A stretch of DNA of 64,000 bases from Polyangium sp. 15x6 (GCF_029960785.1 NZ_JASBQE010000001.1:62001-126000), one strand, 5' to 3'. Counted from the first letter of the stretch, positions 15,726-25,458 are shown. Numbers and translations are program-made. Notes: generated by a model not told the origin, from the letters alone.

Positions 15726-16823
15726 TCACGCCTCCGGATGATCCGAGGAGGGCGCGACCAACGCGGCCATCTCCTGCGCGCGGCGCTGCGCCTCCTCGGC
15801 GGAGTAGAACATGTGGAGGGCCTCGCGGATGCACGGCAGAGCTCGCCGGAGCCCGTCAGCGCCGAGCGCGCTCACGTCGACGCCGGCGCGGCCGCACGCC
15901 TTCGAGAGCACGTTCCGCGCGAGCAGCGGCGAGAGCCCCATCGCTGCGACGATGCGCGCGAAGAGGGGTCCCTCGGAGGCCGCGTCGCGCGGTCGCGAGG
16001 CGGGCGGTCTGTCGGCGCTCGCCGGGCGCGAAGGTGCAGCGCTCGCCTGCGCGGCGCGACGGCTGCGGAGGAGGTTGCGGATCCTCGCGCGCACGGCGTC
16101 GAGGTTCACGCTCTTGTGGAGGAAGTCGGACGCGCCCGCGTCCGTGGCGCGCCGCGCGAGGGCCGGATCCTCGCTCGCCGTGAGCATGACCGTCGGCGTG
16201 GACTCGCGGCCCGGCATGCGGCGGAGCCTGCGCAGCGTCTCGAGGCCGTCGACGTCGGGCATCACGAGGTCGAGCACCACGCAGTCGACGGACTGCACCG
16301 CGAGGAGCTCGAGCGCTTCGACGCCGGAGCGCGCGAGCACGACGTCGTGGCCATCTTCGCGCAGCTTGCAGGCGAGCTCCGTGAGGAACGTGGGGCTGTC
16401 GTCGACGGCGAGGATGCGGCGCGCGGCGGCGACGGGGCCGGTCTCTTCGCCGCTCGTCCGCTCGCAGAGCGCGCGCGCGCGGCGGACGAGGTAGGTGATG
16501 TCGTAGGGTTTGCCCACGTACTCGTCGGCGCCCGTGGTCAAACCCTTCACGCGGTCGCGCACCTCGGCCTCGGTGGAGAGGACGATGACGGGGAGATGGC
16601 AGAGCGCGTCGCTCGCGCGGATCATGCCGAGCAGATCGATGCCGCTGCCGTCGGGAAGGATGACGTCGAGCACGGCGAGGGAGAAGGTGTGCTCGCGGAG
16701 GGCTTTTTCCGCTTCGCGCTTCGTCTCACAGGCGGTCACGGAGAAGCCGGCGGCCGAGAGCGCGCCGCGTAGATCCATCCGAACGGTGAGGCTGTCGTCG
16801 ACCACGAGGACATGCGGCTTCAT
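15726..16823 (-). CDS. Double-receiver response regulator of the chemosensory operon
   Basis: The 365-residue protein carries two CheY-like receiver domains, residues 1-122 (phospho-acceptor D53, lysine in VGKPYD) and 136-255 (acceptor D185). A linker and a C-terminal helical domain of about 90 residues (ARIVAAMGLSPLLARNVLSKAC) of unknown type follow. It lacks a DNA-binding or enzymatic output I can recognise. It is last in the operon after cheB, so it is the likely output or phosphate sink for the CheA kinase encoded upstream. 28 bp separate it from cheB. Confidence 0.9.
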   Translation of the reverse strand: MKPHVLVVDDSLTVRMDLRGALSAAGFSVTACETKREAEKALREHTFSLAVLDVILPDGSGIDLLGMIRASDALCHLPVIVLSTEAEVRDRVKGLTTGADEYVGKPYDITYLVRRARALCERTSGEETGPVAAARRILAVDDSPTFLTELACKLREDGHDVVLARSGVEALELLAVQSVDCVVLDLVMPDVDGLETLRRLRRMPGRESTPTVMLTASEDPALARRATDAGASDFLHKSVNLDAVRARIRNLLRSRRAAQASAAPSRPASADRPPASRPRDAASEGPLFARIVAAMGLSPLLARNVLSKACGRAGVDVSALGADGLRRALPCIREALHMFYSAEEAQRRAQEMAALVAPSSDHPEA

Positions 16824-16851
16824 CGGGCCCCCTTTTTGGCGATCTTCCCTT

Positions 16852-18006
16852 TTACACGTTTCCCCCTCGAACCGGGCGACCGAGTGCGAGCAAGGTGCGT
16901 CCGAAGTCGCCGATGGGGAGGATGCGGCTCGCCGCGCCGAGCCGGATGGCCTCCCGCGGCATGCCGAAGACCACCGACGTCGATTCGTCCTGCACGAGCG
17001 TCGTCGATCCGGCGCGCTTCATCGCGAGCAAGCCGAGCGCGCCGTCCTTGCCCATGCCCGTGAGCAGGCAGCCGATCGCCGTCCTGCCGATCTCCGTGGC
17101 GACCGACTCGAACAGGACGTCGACCGAGGGCTTGCACGAGTGCCGCTCCGGGCCGTCGTCGAGCCAGAGCCGCCCCGCGCGCACGACGAGATGACGCTCG
17201 GGAGGCGCCATCACGATGCGCCCCGCGCCCGGCAGAGGCAGAAGGTCGCCGTGCCTCGCCTCGACGACGGGGAGCGGCACCATGCCGTCGAGCCAATCGG
17301 CGAACGCGCGGCCGAAGGGCTGGCCGATGTGGATCACGAGCAGCACGGGGAGCGGGAACGTCTCGGGCAGCTCTCGCAGGGCCTGCACGAGCGCGCCCGG
17401 CCCGCCGGTGGAGGCGCCGATCGCGATGAGCGAGTGCGACGTGGCCGTCTCGGCAAGCGCGACCGGCGCGGGCATGGCAGGGGTGCGCGGCGGGATCCGC
17501 TCGGGGATTCGCTCGGGGGTTCGCTCGGGCGGGCGGACGCGGGGAGGAACCGGCGGCTGCACCAGCGATGGGTTCGACTTGAGCTTGGCCCGCGGGTGCG
17601 TGATCACGCGGATCTTCGCGGCGAGCTTGACCGTCTCGACGAAGCGCCTCGCCCAGGCCTCGTCGGGTTCGTCGCCGGTCGGCTTGTCGATCACCTCGAG
17701 CGCGCCGGCCCGGAGCGCGTCGTAGGTCTTGATCATGTCGCCGCGGTTGAACGAGGCCGACACGATCACGATCGGCGTCGGGCAGAACGCCATGATGTGC
17801 TCGGTGACCTCGACGCCGTTGCCCTTCTTCAGGATCAGATCCAGCGTGACGACGTCGGGGCGCAGCGACTCGCAGAGCGCGATGCCCCGCGCCCCGTCCT
17901 CGGCCTCGCCGACGACCTCGCAGCCCGGATCGGCCGTGAGCGCCTGGACGAGGCGGCGCCGTACGGTGAGCGAATCTTCGATGACGAGAACGCGTGTCTT
18001 GCTCAT
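16852..18006 (-). CDS. cheB: Protein-glutamate methylesterase CheB
   Basis: The 384-residue enzyme removes methyl groups from chemoreceptor glutamates when phosphorylated by CheA, giving adaptation. It has an N-terminal receiver domain (acceptor D56, about residues 1-125), a Pro/Arg linker and a C-terminal methylesterase domain with the triad S199 (IGASTGG), H226 (VIHIGQP) and D321 (TGMGKDG). The start ATG overlaps the cheA stop by four bases (18003-18006), indicating translational coupling. Its partner CheR is in the same operon. Confidence 0.95.
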   Translation of the reverse strand: MSKTRVLVIEDSLTVRRRLVQALTADPGCEVVGEAEDGARGIALCESLRPDVVTLDLILKKGNGVEVTEHIMAFCPTPIVIVSASFNRGDMIKTYDALRAGALEVIDKPTGDEPDEAWARRFVETVKLAAKIRVITHPRAKLKSNPSLVQPPVPPRVRPPERTPERIPERIPPRTPAMPAPVALAETATSHSLIAIGASTGGPGALVQALRELPETFPLPVLLVIHIGQPFGRAFADWLDGMVPLPVVEARHGDLLPLPGAGRIVMAPPERHLVVRAGRLWLDDGPERHSCKPSVDVLFESVATEIGRTAIGCLLTGMGKDGALGLLAMKRAGSTTLVQDESTSVVFGMPREAIRLGAASRILPIGDFGRTLLALGRPVRGGNV

Positions 18007-20081
18007 GAAGCCGCTCCCAGAAGCTCGGCGACCTTCCGGACGAAGTGCTTCTGGTCGAACTCGCCCTTCACGATGTACGCGGAGGCTCCGGCCGCGGCGC
18101 CCTTCTCGCGATCCTTCGAGGTGGCGAGCGAAGTGACGATGATGACGGGTACGTCGCGCAGCGCAGGATCCGCGCGCGTTGTCGCCGTGAACTCGAAGCC
18201 GTCCATGCCGGGCATCTCGACATCCACGATGAACAGGCCGTACTTGCGCGCCTTCGCCTTGCGCAGGCCCTCCTCCGCCGACGCGCTGAGATCCACCTCG
18301 TAGCCAGCCGCCTCGAGGATGCTCTGCTCCAGCATCCGCGTCGTGAGCGAGTCGTCGATGACCAGGATCGGCAGCCGCTTCGGCGCCTCGCGCCGCGTCT
18401 CCATCGCCGCCCCGCGTCGCGCGCCCGTCCGCGCGAGCGCGGGTGGATCGAGCACGAGCAGCGGATCGCCCTGCGCGTCGAACGCCGCGCCCGCGACGGC
18501 CGCCGGCGCTCCCGCGCCCGGTGGCAGCGGCCGAAGCACGACGTCCATCGTGCCGAGCAGCCGATCCACGCCGAGCGCGATCCACGCCTCGCCCGACTGC
18601 ACGATCACCGCCGAGCAGGCCTCCGGCAGATCGTGCCGTTCGCCCTCGGACGCGAGCACCGCGCCGAGCGAGGTGAACGGCACGGCCCGATCGCCGAACA
18701 GGATCCGCTCCCCGTCAGGCCCTTGCAGACGCTCCGACGCGGTCAAGCGCCGTGTGCCGCGCACGGCGTCGAGCGGCACGAGCGCCGTCGATCCGCCGAA
18801 CATCACGGACAGCACCGGGATCGACGAGAGCGACACCGGCACCTCGATCTCGATCGTCGTGCCTTCGCCGAGCTTGCTCGAGAGCCGCACCGATCCGCGC
18901 AGCCGGCTCGCCACCTCGCGCACGACGTCGAGCCCCACGCCGCGGCCCGAGATCTCCGTCACCTCCGCGGCCGTCGTGAGCCCCGAGCGGAACACGAGCG
19001 CGAGCGTCGCCTCCTCGTCGAGCTCTTCCTCGCTCGAGGCGAGGCCACGATGCACGGCGGCTTTTCGCACGGCCGCGACGTCGATCCCGCGCCCGTCGTC
19101 GCTGCATCGGAACGCGACCATCCGACCGCGCCGCTCGATGTCGAGATGGATGCGGCCGGCCTCGGGCTTGCCCCAGGCGAGCCGCTCTTCGAACGTCTCG
19201 ATGCCGTGATCCACCGCGTTGCGGATCACGTGCAGGAGCGCATCGCGCACGGCCGAGAGCACGTGTCCTTCGAGTCGCACCTCGCCGCCTCGCGCCGAGA
19301 AGCTCACGTTCTTGCCGAGCGCCTCGGCCGTATCCCGTGCCGTGAGCTCCAGCGTGCCGAGGATCGCGCCGACCGGCAGGAGCCGCAGCGTCGCCGCGCG
19401 CGACTGCACCTCGCCGAGCTCGCGCTCGATCCGCCCGAGCGACGCGTTGATGTCCCGCTCGGCGTGCACGAGGCTCTGCGTGATCTCGGCGAACTGCGCC
19501 GCGAGCCGGGGACTTCGGCCGCGCTCGCCCATGGTTTGTCCGAGTTCGAGCTCCTCGCGCAGGAGGACCGCGAGCCGGAGCGCGTGCTGCAGCGCGGCCA
19601 GGCCTCCGTTCAGCGGGCCGATCTGGATGGACGCTTCCGACAAACCTTCGAGCAGCGCGTCCATGTCGGCGATGTCGACGCGCACCGTCTCCAGCCGATC
19701 GTCGATCGGCGGCGGCGCGGGCTTGGTCGTGCCCTTGCCCTTGCCGTCGGAGGCGGGCCCGGGCGCGATCGTGGCCCCGAGCTTCATGGTCTCCTCGCGG
19801 ATCCGTTCGAGGATCCGGAGCAGGTCGCTCACGTAATCGCTGGTGATGGTCTCGTCGGTGTCGCGGAACGGGGCGAGCGCGTCCTCGATGGTATGCGCCA
19901 TCTCGCCGATGCGCGTCTGCCGGACCACGCGCGCGGCGCCTTTCAGCGTGTGCGCGAGCCGCATGCAGCGCGCGAGGATCGCCGAATCGGCGGGGTTTTT
20001 CTCCAGCGCGAGCAGATCCCGCGTGAGCCCTTCGACGATTTCGTTCGCCTCGTCGCGGAAATAATCCTCGAGCTCGTTCAT
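18003..20081 (-). CDS. cheA: Hybrid chemotaxis histidine kinase CheA with C-terminal receiver
   Basis: This is a 692-residue kinase. Its Hpt domain carries the phosphorylated H44 (RLAHTLKGAARVV). A Pro/Lys linker and a dimerisation segment follow, then an HATPase domain (VIRNAVDHGIETFEERL, DDGRGID, GRGVGLDVVREVASRL), a CheW-like regulatory domain and a receiver domain with acceptor D620 (LFIVDVEMPGMDG) and K672. The extra receiver, as in FrzE, marks an alternative chemosensory pathway rather than classical flagellar chemotaxis. In this lineage such pathways often control gliding, development or gene expression. No P2 CheY-binding domain is evident. It lies between cheW and cheB. Confidence 0.95.
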   Translation of the reverse strand: MNELEDYFRDEANEIVEGLTRDLLALEKNPADSAILARCMRLAHTLKGAARVVRQTRIGEMAHTIEDALAPFRDTDETITSDYVSDLLRILERIREETMKLGATIAPGPASDGKGKGTTKPAPPPIDDRLETVRVDIADMDALLEGLSEASIQIGPLNGGLAALQHALRLAVLLREELELGQTMGERGRSPRLAAQFAEITQSLVHAERDINASLGRIERELGEVQSRAATLRLLPVGAILGTLELTARDTAEALGKNVSFSARGGEVRLEGHVLSAVRDALLHVIRNAVDHGIETFEERLAWGKPEAGRIHLDIERRGRMVAFRCSDDGRGIDVAAVRKAAVHRGLASSEEELDEEATLALVFRSGLTTAAEVTEISGRGVGLDVVREVASRLRGSVRLSSKLGEGTTIEIEVPVSLSSIPVLSVMFGGSTALVPLDAVRGTRRLTASERLQGPDGERILFGDRAVPFTSLGAVLASEGERHDLPEACSAVIVQSGEAWIALGVDRLLGTMDVVLRPLPPGAGAPAAVAGAAFDAQGDPLLVLDPPALARTGARRGAAMETRREAPKRLPILVIDDSLTTRMLEQSILEAAGYEVDLSASAEEGLRKAKARKYGLFIVDVEMPGMDGFEFTATTRADPALRDVPVIIVTSLATSKDREKGAAAGASAYIVKGEFDQKHFVRKVAELLGAAS

Positions 20082-20103
20082 GGGCGCTTCTCCCGGGGCT
20101 CGC

Positions 20104-20694
20104 TCACGACGCGCCCTCGCGGCGCTCTCCGGCCCGCTTCAATGCCCGCGCGACCAGCGATTCGAGCACGAGCACCCCGCGCGCTTGCCCGGCGAGCGTC
20201 ACGAACTCGCGGACGTGCGCCTCGCCCTCCTTCGCCGAATCGACGGGCACGAGATCGGCGGGGCTCACTTCGAGGCAGGCCTCGATCGACGCGACGCCGA
20301 TGGCGATGGGCTCGTCGCCCCCCGCGATGAGCAGCCAGCGCGGCTTCTCATTCCACGTCGGCAGGCCGAGCAGCGCCCCGAGCGCGTGCACGGCGAAGAG
20401 CCGGCCGCGGATCCCCGTGAGCCCGAGCAGGCCCGGCGGAGCCTCGGGCAGCGGCACGACCTTGCGGCACTCGTGCACGCCGTCGATATCGGACAGCCGG
20501 ATCGCGTAGCCCTGTCCGCCCGCCTGAATGGCGAGGACGAGCTCACCGGATCGTTCGGCGTCGCGAGGCGGCGCGGCGAACGACGCGTCGAATGCGCGGC
20601 GCAGATCCGTGACGTGTCGCTCCGCTGCAATGGCGGGCGCGGAAACCGGAGCCCCGTCGCCCGACCTGTCCCATTCCTGCGAACGACCGTTCAT
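20104..20694 (-). CDS. cheW: CheW-like adaptor
   Basis: The 196-residue adaptor has a variable N-terminal tail of about 45 residues followed by a CheW domain (LVLAIQAGGQGYAIRLSDI, LGLTGIRGRLFAVHALGALLGL). It would couple the chemoreceptor to CheA at the inner membrane. It ends 22 bp before cheA. It is the first gene after a 184-bp gap and so may have its own promoter. A second CheW-like gene lies at the operon's 5' end (23875-24354). Confidence 0.92.
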   Translation of the reverse strand: MNGRSQEWDRSGDGAPVSAPAIAAERHVTDLRRAFDASFAAPPRDAERSGELVLAIQAGGQGYAIRLSDIDGVHECRKVVPLPEAPPGLLGLTGIRGRLFAVHALGALLGLPTWNEKPRWLLIAGGDEPIAIGVASIEACLEVSPADLVPVDSAKEGEAHVREFVTLAGQARGVLVLESLVARALKRAGERREGAS

Positions 20695-20878
20695 CGAGCC
20701 CCCTCGACCCCGGAAAAATAATCATGAACATAGCACGAACCCTGGGGCCCGCACAATCGTTCGCCCCCGTACGATCCCGCTCGTTTCGTGCTTCTCTCGC
20801 GCGCGGCCCGCCTCGCCGATTTCAATGGCCGGGCTCCGTGGGCCATGGGCCCATGCAGTCGGGACGATCGGCCCGGAA
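20695..20878 (-). promoter_or_regulatory. Gap with possible internal promoter for cheW-cheA-cheB
   Basis: The 184-bp gap is the only long break in the operon. Just upstream of cheW it contains the AT-richest bases of the cluster. Read on the minus strand these include TATGTT (20732-20737), a plausible -10, and then ATTATTTTT (20713-20721) before the start codon. No clear -35 was found. It may give separate control of the kinase half of the operon. Confidence 0.35.
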
Positions 20879-22354
20879 TCACGCAGCTTGCTCCTCTCTG
20901 CGGATGAGACGCACGAGGTCTCCGGACAACCCGGAGAGCTGCGAGGCGGTGTTCAATGTCTGCGACGAACCGGCCTCGCTTTCGCGCGCCGTCTGGGCGA
21001 CGTCCGCAATGGCGGAGGCCACCTGCTCCATCGCGCTCGTTTGTTGTTTCGTGCTGAGCTCGATTTCCCGCGACGCCTCGGCGGTCGAGCCCACGTACTC
21101 GACGATCCGGCGGAAGCTCTGCGCCACCTCGCCGAACCGGCGCGTCCCCGCCTCCACGGCCTTTGCTCCGTCCTCGGTGGCCATCACCGTCGTGTTCGCC
21201 GCGGCCCGGATCTCCTCGATGAGCCGGCGGATCTCCTTCGCCGAGCCGCCCACGCGATCCGCGAGCTTGCGGATCTCGCCCGCCACGACCCCGAACCGCC
21301 GCCCCGTCTCGCCCGCGCTGACCGCCTCGATCGTCGCGTTGATCGCCAGGATGTTCGTCTGTTCGCTGAGCTCCGAGACGATGTCGAGGATCCCGCCGAT
21401 CTCCTGCGATTTCCGCCCCAGATCGAGCATGTGCGCGACGATTTGATCGACCTGCCGCCGTACGGTCTCGATTGCCTCCTGCGCGCCCTCGACCGTGTGA
21501 TTGCCGCCCCTCGCGGCCAGCGCCGTCTCGCTCGCGACCTGCGTGACCCGCTGCGCGCTCTCCGAGATTTGCCGCGACGTCGTCACGAGCTCGCGCACCG
21601 TCGTGCTCACCTCGGTCGCCGCGGAGACCTGGCCTTTCGAGCCCCGGACCTGCTGGGTCGCGGCCGCTTCGAGCTCCGCCGACGCGCTCCGGATGTGCTG
21701 CACGGCCGCGCCGATCCGCGCTCCGAGGCCGCGGGTCAGGAGCACCGCGATGCCCGCCACGATGAACACCGCCGCGAGCGTGCCGAAGATCAGGATCTGG
21801 CTCAGCCACGCGGCGGCCTGCTTCGCATCGGTGTTGCGCTCGGTGAGGAGCTTCTGCTCGTGAGTCTTCATCTCGGCCACGACGCGCCGGATCTTATCCA
21901 TCACCTTCGGGCCATTGCCTTCGACCACGATCTTCTCCGCGGCCTCGAACCCCTGCGTCCTGCGCGCCTCGATCGTCTCGTCGATCTCGCGCATGCGCTC
22001 CTCCACGAGCGGCCGGAGCTGTTTGACGCGGTCTTTCTGGTCCGAGTCGTCGCTGAAGAGCTCTTCGAGCTGCCGGAGCTCGATGCCGACGCCTTTTCTA
22101 CCCGTGTGATAAGGCTGCAGGAAATCCTCGCGGCCCGTGATCACGAATCCGCGTTTGCCCGTCTCGGTCTCGTCGAGCGCCGCGAGGAAGCTCGACAGAC
22201 CCGTCAATTCTTCGTGCGCGTGCGTGACCGCCTCGCTGGTCGCGAGGAGCCGCTGCGTGCTCCGATACGAAAAAGCACCGAGCGCGATCAGGATGAGGAG
22301 CGGGAGCAAGAATCCCGCCGCGATTTGCTGCCCGACCGTCCATGATTTGCTCAC
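20879..22354 (-). CDS. Methyl-accepting chemotaxis protein with CHASE3 sensor
   Basis: This is a 491-residue receptor. TM1 is at about residues 8-28. An extracytoplasmic CHASE3-type four-helix domain follows (about 35-185; DETETGKRGFVITGREDFL is typical), then TM2 at about 188-210 and a cytoplasmic signalling region with the hairpin tip EQTNILAINATIEAVSAGE. The tip has VSAGE where most receptors have ARAGE. No clear HAMP signature follows TM2. It feeds the CheW/CheA encoded downstream and is modified by the CheR and CheB of the same operon. Confidence 0.93.
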   Translation of the reverse strand: MSKSWTVGQQIAAGFLLPLLILIALGAFSYRSTQRLLATSEAVTHAHEELTGLSSFLAALDETETGKRGFVITGREDFLQPYHTGRKGVGIELRQLEELFSDDSDQKDRVKQLRPLVEERMREIDETIEARRTQGFEAAEKIVVEGNGPKVMDKIRRVVAEMKTHEQKLLTERNTDAKQAAAWLSQILIFGTLAAVFIVAGIAVLLTRGLGARIGAAVQHIRSASAELEAAATQQVRGSKGQVSAATEVSTTVRELVTTSRQISESAQRVTQVASETALAARGGNHTVEGAQEAIETVRRQVDQIVAHMLDLGRKSQEIGGILDIVSELSEQTNILAINATIEAVSAGETGRRFGVVAGEIRKLADRVGGSAKEIRRLIEEIRAAANTTVMATEDGAKAVEAGTRRFGEVAQSFRRIVEYVGSTAEASREIELSTKQQTSAMEQVASAIADVAQTARESEAGSSQTLNTASQLSGLSGDLVRLIRREEQAA

Positions 22355-22381
22355 GAAGCCCGCCTCCCTTTTCCCATCCGA

Positions 22382-23878
22382 TCACACGGGTGTCGGGTCT
22401 CGCTTCGGGATACCCAGCGCACCGAGCTGGGCCTTGCACAGCTCGAGCAACACCTCCCTGCGAAACCCCCCGCCGAACATCACGATCCTCGCGCGCTCCT
22501 CGTGCTCGAGCAGCTCGAGCGCCTTTTCGAGCTCCACGCGCGCTTCTGCGCCGTGTCCCCCGCGCCGGAGCACCATGCCGAGCCGCAAATGCGGCAGCGA
22601 GAAGCGCGGATCGCGCCGCTTCGCCTCGCGGTAATGCCACGCCGCCCGCTCGATGTCGCGCTCGTTCTCGCGGAGCAACCCGAGCAGGTAATGTGCCCCC
22701 GTCTCGCATTGCCCCCGCGCGAGCAAGGCGCCGAGCGCGCGCTCCGCGTCCCGCAATCGCCCTTTTTCGCCGTAAATGGCCGCCCGGCAAAGCTCGAGCT
22801 CCGGCGGCGCGCCCGGACCCGCGGCCGAGACCACGAGGAGCGCCTCGTCGTGCCGCTCCGCTTCGAGCAGATCGAGCACGCGCGCGAGCGCGGAAGGCGT
22901 CTCCGCCGCCCGCGCCTCGGCCACGCTCGCCGCATCCTCGGCCTCCCGCGTCTCCGCGATCCGGGCGATCCGCTCCGTCGAGCGCTGGATCTCCTCCGCC
23001 CACGAGAACGCGCCGTCCTCCGGCGTGGGCAAAGGCGCCCGCATCGGGGGCTCGGGGAGCGGGAGCGGCAAGAGCGCGGGCGTCGTCGTGATCGTCGAGG
23101 CGCTCGGGCTCTTCAACCGGTAATAAAATGCATCGTGCTCGTGCACGAGCTCGAAGCCGTCGGAGATCCCGCGGAGCGACTCGCTGTGGCCGAGGAAGAG
23201 ATACCCGCCCGGCAGGAGCGCCCGGACAAACGCCGCGAGCGCCCGGTGGAGCGCGCGCTCCGAGAAATAAATGAGCACATTGCGGCAAAAAACGACGTCG
23301 TACGTGGCCTCCGGCACGCGCGCGAGCACGTCGAGCAGGTTGCCCTCCTCGAAGGTCACGCGGCTCTGGATGCGCGGATCGAGCACGAACGTCTCGCCGT
23401 CTTTCCTGAAAAACTGCTCGCGGATCTGCTGCGAGGCCCCGCGCACGGCCCAGGGCGAATAACGCGCCCGCCGCGCCTTCTCGATCGCGGCCCCGTTCAA
23501 ATCGAGCCCCGTGATCGACAGGAGCGGCGAGAGCTCCGGCGTGGTCACCTCGGCCGCGATGGCCATCGTATACGGCTCCTCGCCGGACGAGCAGCCCGCC
23601 GAGAGGATACGCAGCTTCCGCCCCCGCGGCCCCACGAGCGCGCGCTCGGGGAGCACCCGTCGCACGAGCGCGTCGATTTGCATGGGCTCGCGAAAGAAAT
23701 AGGTCTCGCCGACCGTCACCGCCTCGACCAGGCGTTCGAGCGGAATCGGCCCGCCGCTCTTGATCGGCTTTTCGCCGAGGATCATCTCGATGCGGTCGCG
23801 CTGAAACGCCGAGGGCGCGAGGCCGAAGCGGGCCTCGATGAGGTCCTCGATGCCCTTGGCGTCACGCGGGGCGTTCAT
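22382..23878 (-). CDS. cheR: CheR methyltransferase with C-terminal TPR-like region
   Basis: The 498-residue protein uses SAM to methylate receptor glutamates. The N-terminal CheR helical domain (VTVGETYFFREP) leads into the SAM domain (ILSAGCSSGEEPYTMA, VVFCRNVLIYF, LGHSESL), ending near residue 260. After a linker, residues about 330-490 form helical repeats resembling TPRs (LLARGQCETGAHYLLGLL, AAWHYREAKRRDPRFSLPHLRLGMV). The TPR extension is usual in myxobacterial and pseudomonad alternative systems. The ATG at 23878 overlaps the preceding cheW-like stop by four bases. Confidence 0.94.
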   Translation of the reverse strand: MNAPRDAKGIEDLIEARFGLAPSAFQRDRIEMILGEKPIKSGGPIPLERLVEAVTVGETYFFREPMQIDALVRRVLPERALVGPRGRKLRILSAGCSSGEEPYTMAIAAEVTTPELSPLLSITGLDLNGAAIEKARRARYSPWAVRGASQQIREQFFRKDGETFVLDPRIQSRVTFEEGNLLDVLARVPEATYDVVFCRNVLIYFSERALHRALAAFVRALLPGGYLFLGHSESLRGISDGFELVHEHDAFYYRLKSPSASTITTTPALLPLPLPEPPMRAPLPTPEDGAFSWAEEIQRSTERIARIAETREAEDAASVAEARAAETPSALARVLDLLEAERHDEALLVVSAAGPGAPPELELCRAAIYGEKGRLRDAERALGALLARGQCETGAHYLLGLLRENERDIERAAWHYREAKRRDPRFSLPHLRLGMVLRRGGHGAEARVELEKALELLEHEERARIVMFGGGFRREVLLELCKAQLGALGIPKRDPTPV

Positions 23879-24354
23879 CGTGATTCGGCGGAGAGGGAAG
23901 CGGCGTCTGGGAGCGCGGCGAACGCGTCCGCCGGGAGCAGGCGCGCGGCGTCCAGCACCGCGAGCGCCTGCCCATCGAGCGAGCCCATGCGCTCGACCTC
24001 CGCGGGCAGCGCCGCGCCGAGCAGCGGCGGCAGCGCTTCCAGGCGCTTCTCGTCGAACTCCTCGGTGCCCACCACGTCCTCCACGAGCAACCCCATCCGC
24101 CGCTCGCCCGCTCGCACCAGCACGAGGCGCCGCGCTTCCGCTCGCTCGCTGCCACCGAGAACGGACGATAACGACACGACCGGAACGACCTCGCCGCGGA
24201 CCACGGAGAGGCCCACGACGAAGCGCGGCGCGTTCGCGACGGGGTCGATCGAAAGCGGGCGCATCGTCTCGACGACCGACGACGCGGGTAACGCGCACAC
24301 CCAGGAGCGCGCCCGGACGAGCAAAAAGGTGCGTCGACCCGTGGGTTCTTCCAT
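23875..24354 (-). CDS. cheW: CheW-like protein, first gene of the chemosensory operon
   Basis: The 159-residue protein has a single CheW fold (FLLVRARSWVCALPASSVVETM, RFVVGLSVVRGEVVPVVSL, GLLVEDVVG). It is shorter and more diverged than the second CheW of this cluster, so it may pair with CheR or a second receptor. The start at 24354 (MEEPTG) is preferred to upstream frame-open codons. Its stop overlaps cheR by four bases. Confidence 0.88.
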   Translation of the reverse strand: MEEPTGRRTFLLVRARSWVCALPASSVVETMRPLSIDPVANAPRFVVGLSVVRGEVVPVVSLSSVLGGSERAEARRLVLVRAGERRMGLLVEDVVGTEEFDEKRLEALPPLLGAALPAEVERMGSLDGQALAVLDAARLLPADAFAALPDAASLSAESR

Positions 24355-24489
24355 GGCTTTCTTTCTCCATCGCACGCGAAGACAGCCCTTGTAAAGCGGT
24401 CATCCCGCGCTTTCCCCCGTCAAAACATCGACGATCCCCGTGCGAAACCGCGAATGGCTGGTGAAGTGTCGGCGTGATGCCGTTTCACT

Positions 24490-25254
24490 TCATCGCGCAG
24501 GCTCGCGCCGCACCTTCCACACGTGCTCGGCCGGGTACTTTCGTGCCCATTCGAGCGGCACATATCCCTCGTAGGTCGTCTTCGCGTCCGCGGGCGGCCG
24601 GATCTCGACGAGGTCCTCGACCACGAATCCCGAGCGCCGGAACAGCCGGATCCACTCTCCGTACGGGAGCTGGAACGAGGTCGCGCCGTCCAGATCCTCC
24701 CACGGCTTCATGTCGAAGTAATCGTTCACGAGCGCGGGCACCACGAGATCCGTGGCCTTGTCGACGACGAGGTAGAGCAGCGGCGTCGCCATGTTGAAGA
24801 TGAACATCCCGCCCGGGCGCAGGAGCCGCGCCGCTTCCGGGACGGCCTTGTGCGGGTCGGCGAACGTCATCGCCCCGTGATCGCAGAACACGAGGTCGAA
24901 GCTCGCGTCCGGCAGCGGCACCGCCTCGGCGCTGCCTTGCACGAGCGTCACGGAAACACCCTCCCGCTCGACGAGCGCGCGCGCGTGGCGGAGCTGCTCG
25001 GAGGAGAGATCGAGCCCCGTCATGCGCGCCCCGCGCTGCGCGAGCGCCACCGACCACTGCGCGGCGCCGCAGCCGAATTCGAGCACGTCCTTGCCCGCGA
25101 CATCGCCCAGGATCCGGAGGTCGCGCTCGGGGATGCCCCACACGCCCCAGGTCGGCTCCTTGATGCCGAGCTGCTCGGCGTGTTGCTGCTGGTATTCACC
25201 AGCGATTCGGTTCCAGTACTCCTGGTTCTTCGCGACATGATCGGGCATCGACAT
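24490..25254 (-). CDS. Class I SAM-dependent methyltransferase
   Basis: The 254-residue protein is a UbiE/SmtA-like methyltransferase. Motif I is VLEFGCGAAQWSVALA (about residues 60-75), motif post-I GLDLSSEQL, and motifs II/III SFDLVFCDHGAMTF and LLRPGGMFIFNMA. The substrate cannot be told from sequence. The N-terminus (NQEYWNRIAGEYQQQHAEQL) is typical of small-molecule methyltransferases. The start at 25254 follows a GGGAG by five bases. It is transcribed alone, divergent from the membrane-protein gene. Confidence 0.92.
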   Translation of the reverse strand: MSMPDHVAKNQEYWNRIAGEYQQQHAEQLGIKEPTWGVWGIPERDLRILGDVAGKDVLEFGCGAAQWSVALAQRGARMTGLDLSSEQLRHARALVEREGVSVTLVQGSAEAVPLPDASFDLVFCDHGAMTFADPHKAVPEAARLLRPGGMFIFNMATPLLYLVVDKATDLVVPALVNDYFDMKPWEDLDGATSFQLPYGEWIRLFRRSGFVVEDLVEIRPPADAKTTYEGYVPLEWARKYPAEHVWKVRREPAR

Positions 25255-25458
25255 TGCAAGCTCCCTCGAACGCCTTTCGTTGCGTAACGGTAACAGCCCT
25301 CTAACCGTATTCGAAACGCAAAGCATGCGCGTAGCACGCAATCCACGCGCCTTCCGTAGCGTGAGCTTTCCGCCATTTGCGCGAGGCGCGCGGGGATCCG
25401 GTCGAGGGTTTTACCGATGGATCCGGCCGGGCACGCGAGGTGCACCGTGGGGACGTTC

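Noticed and set aside
16510..18303. 597-residue plus-strand open frame through cheB
   Set aside because: It is antisense to cheB, which has full catalytic motifs; the peptide has no domain.
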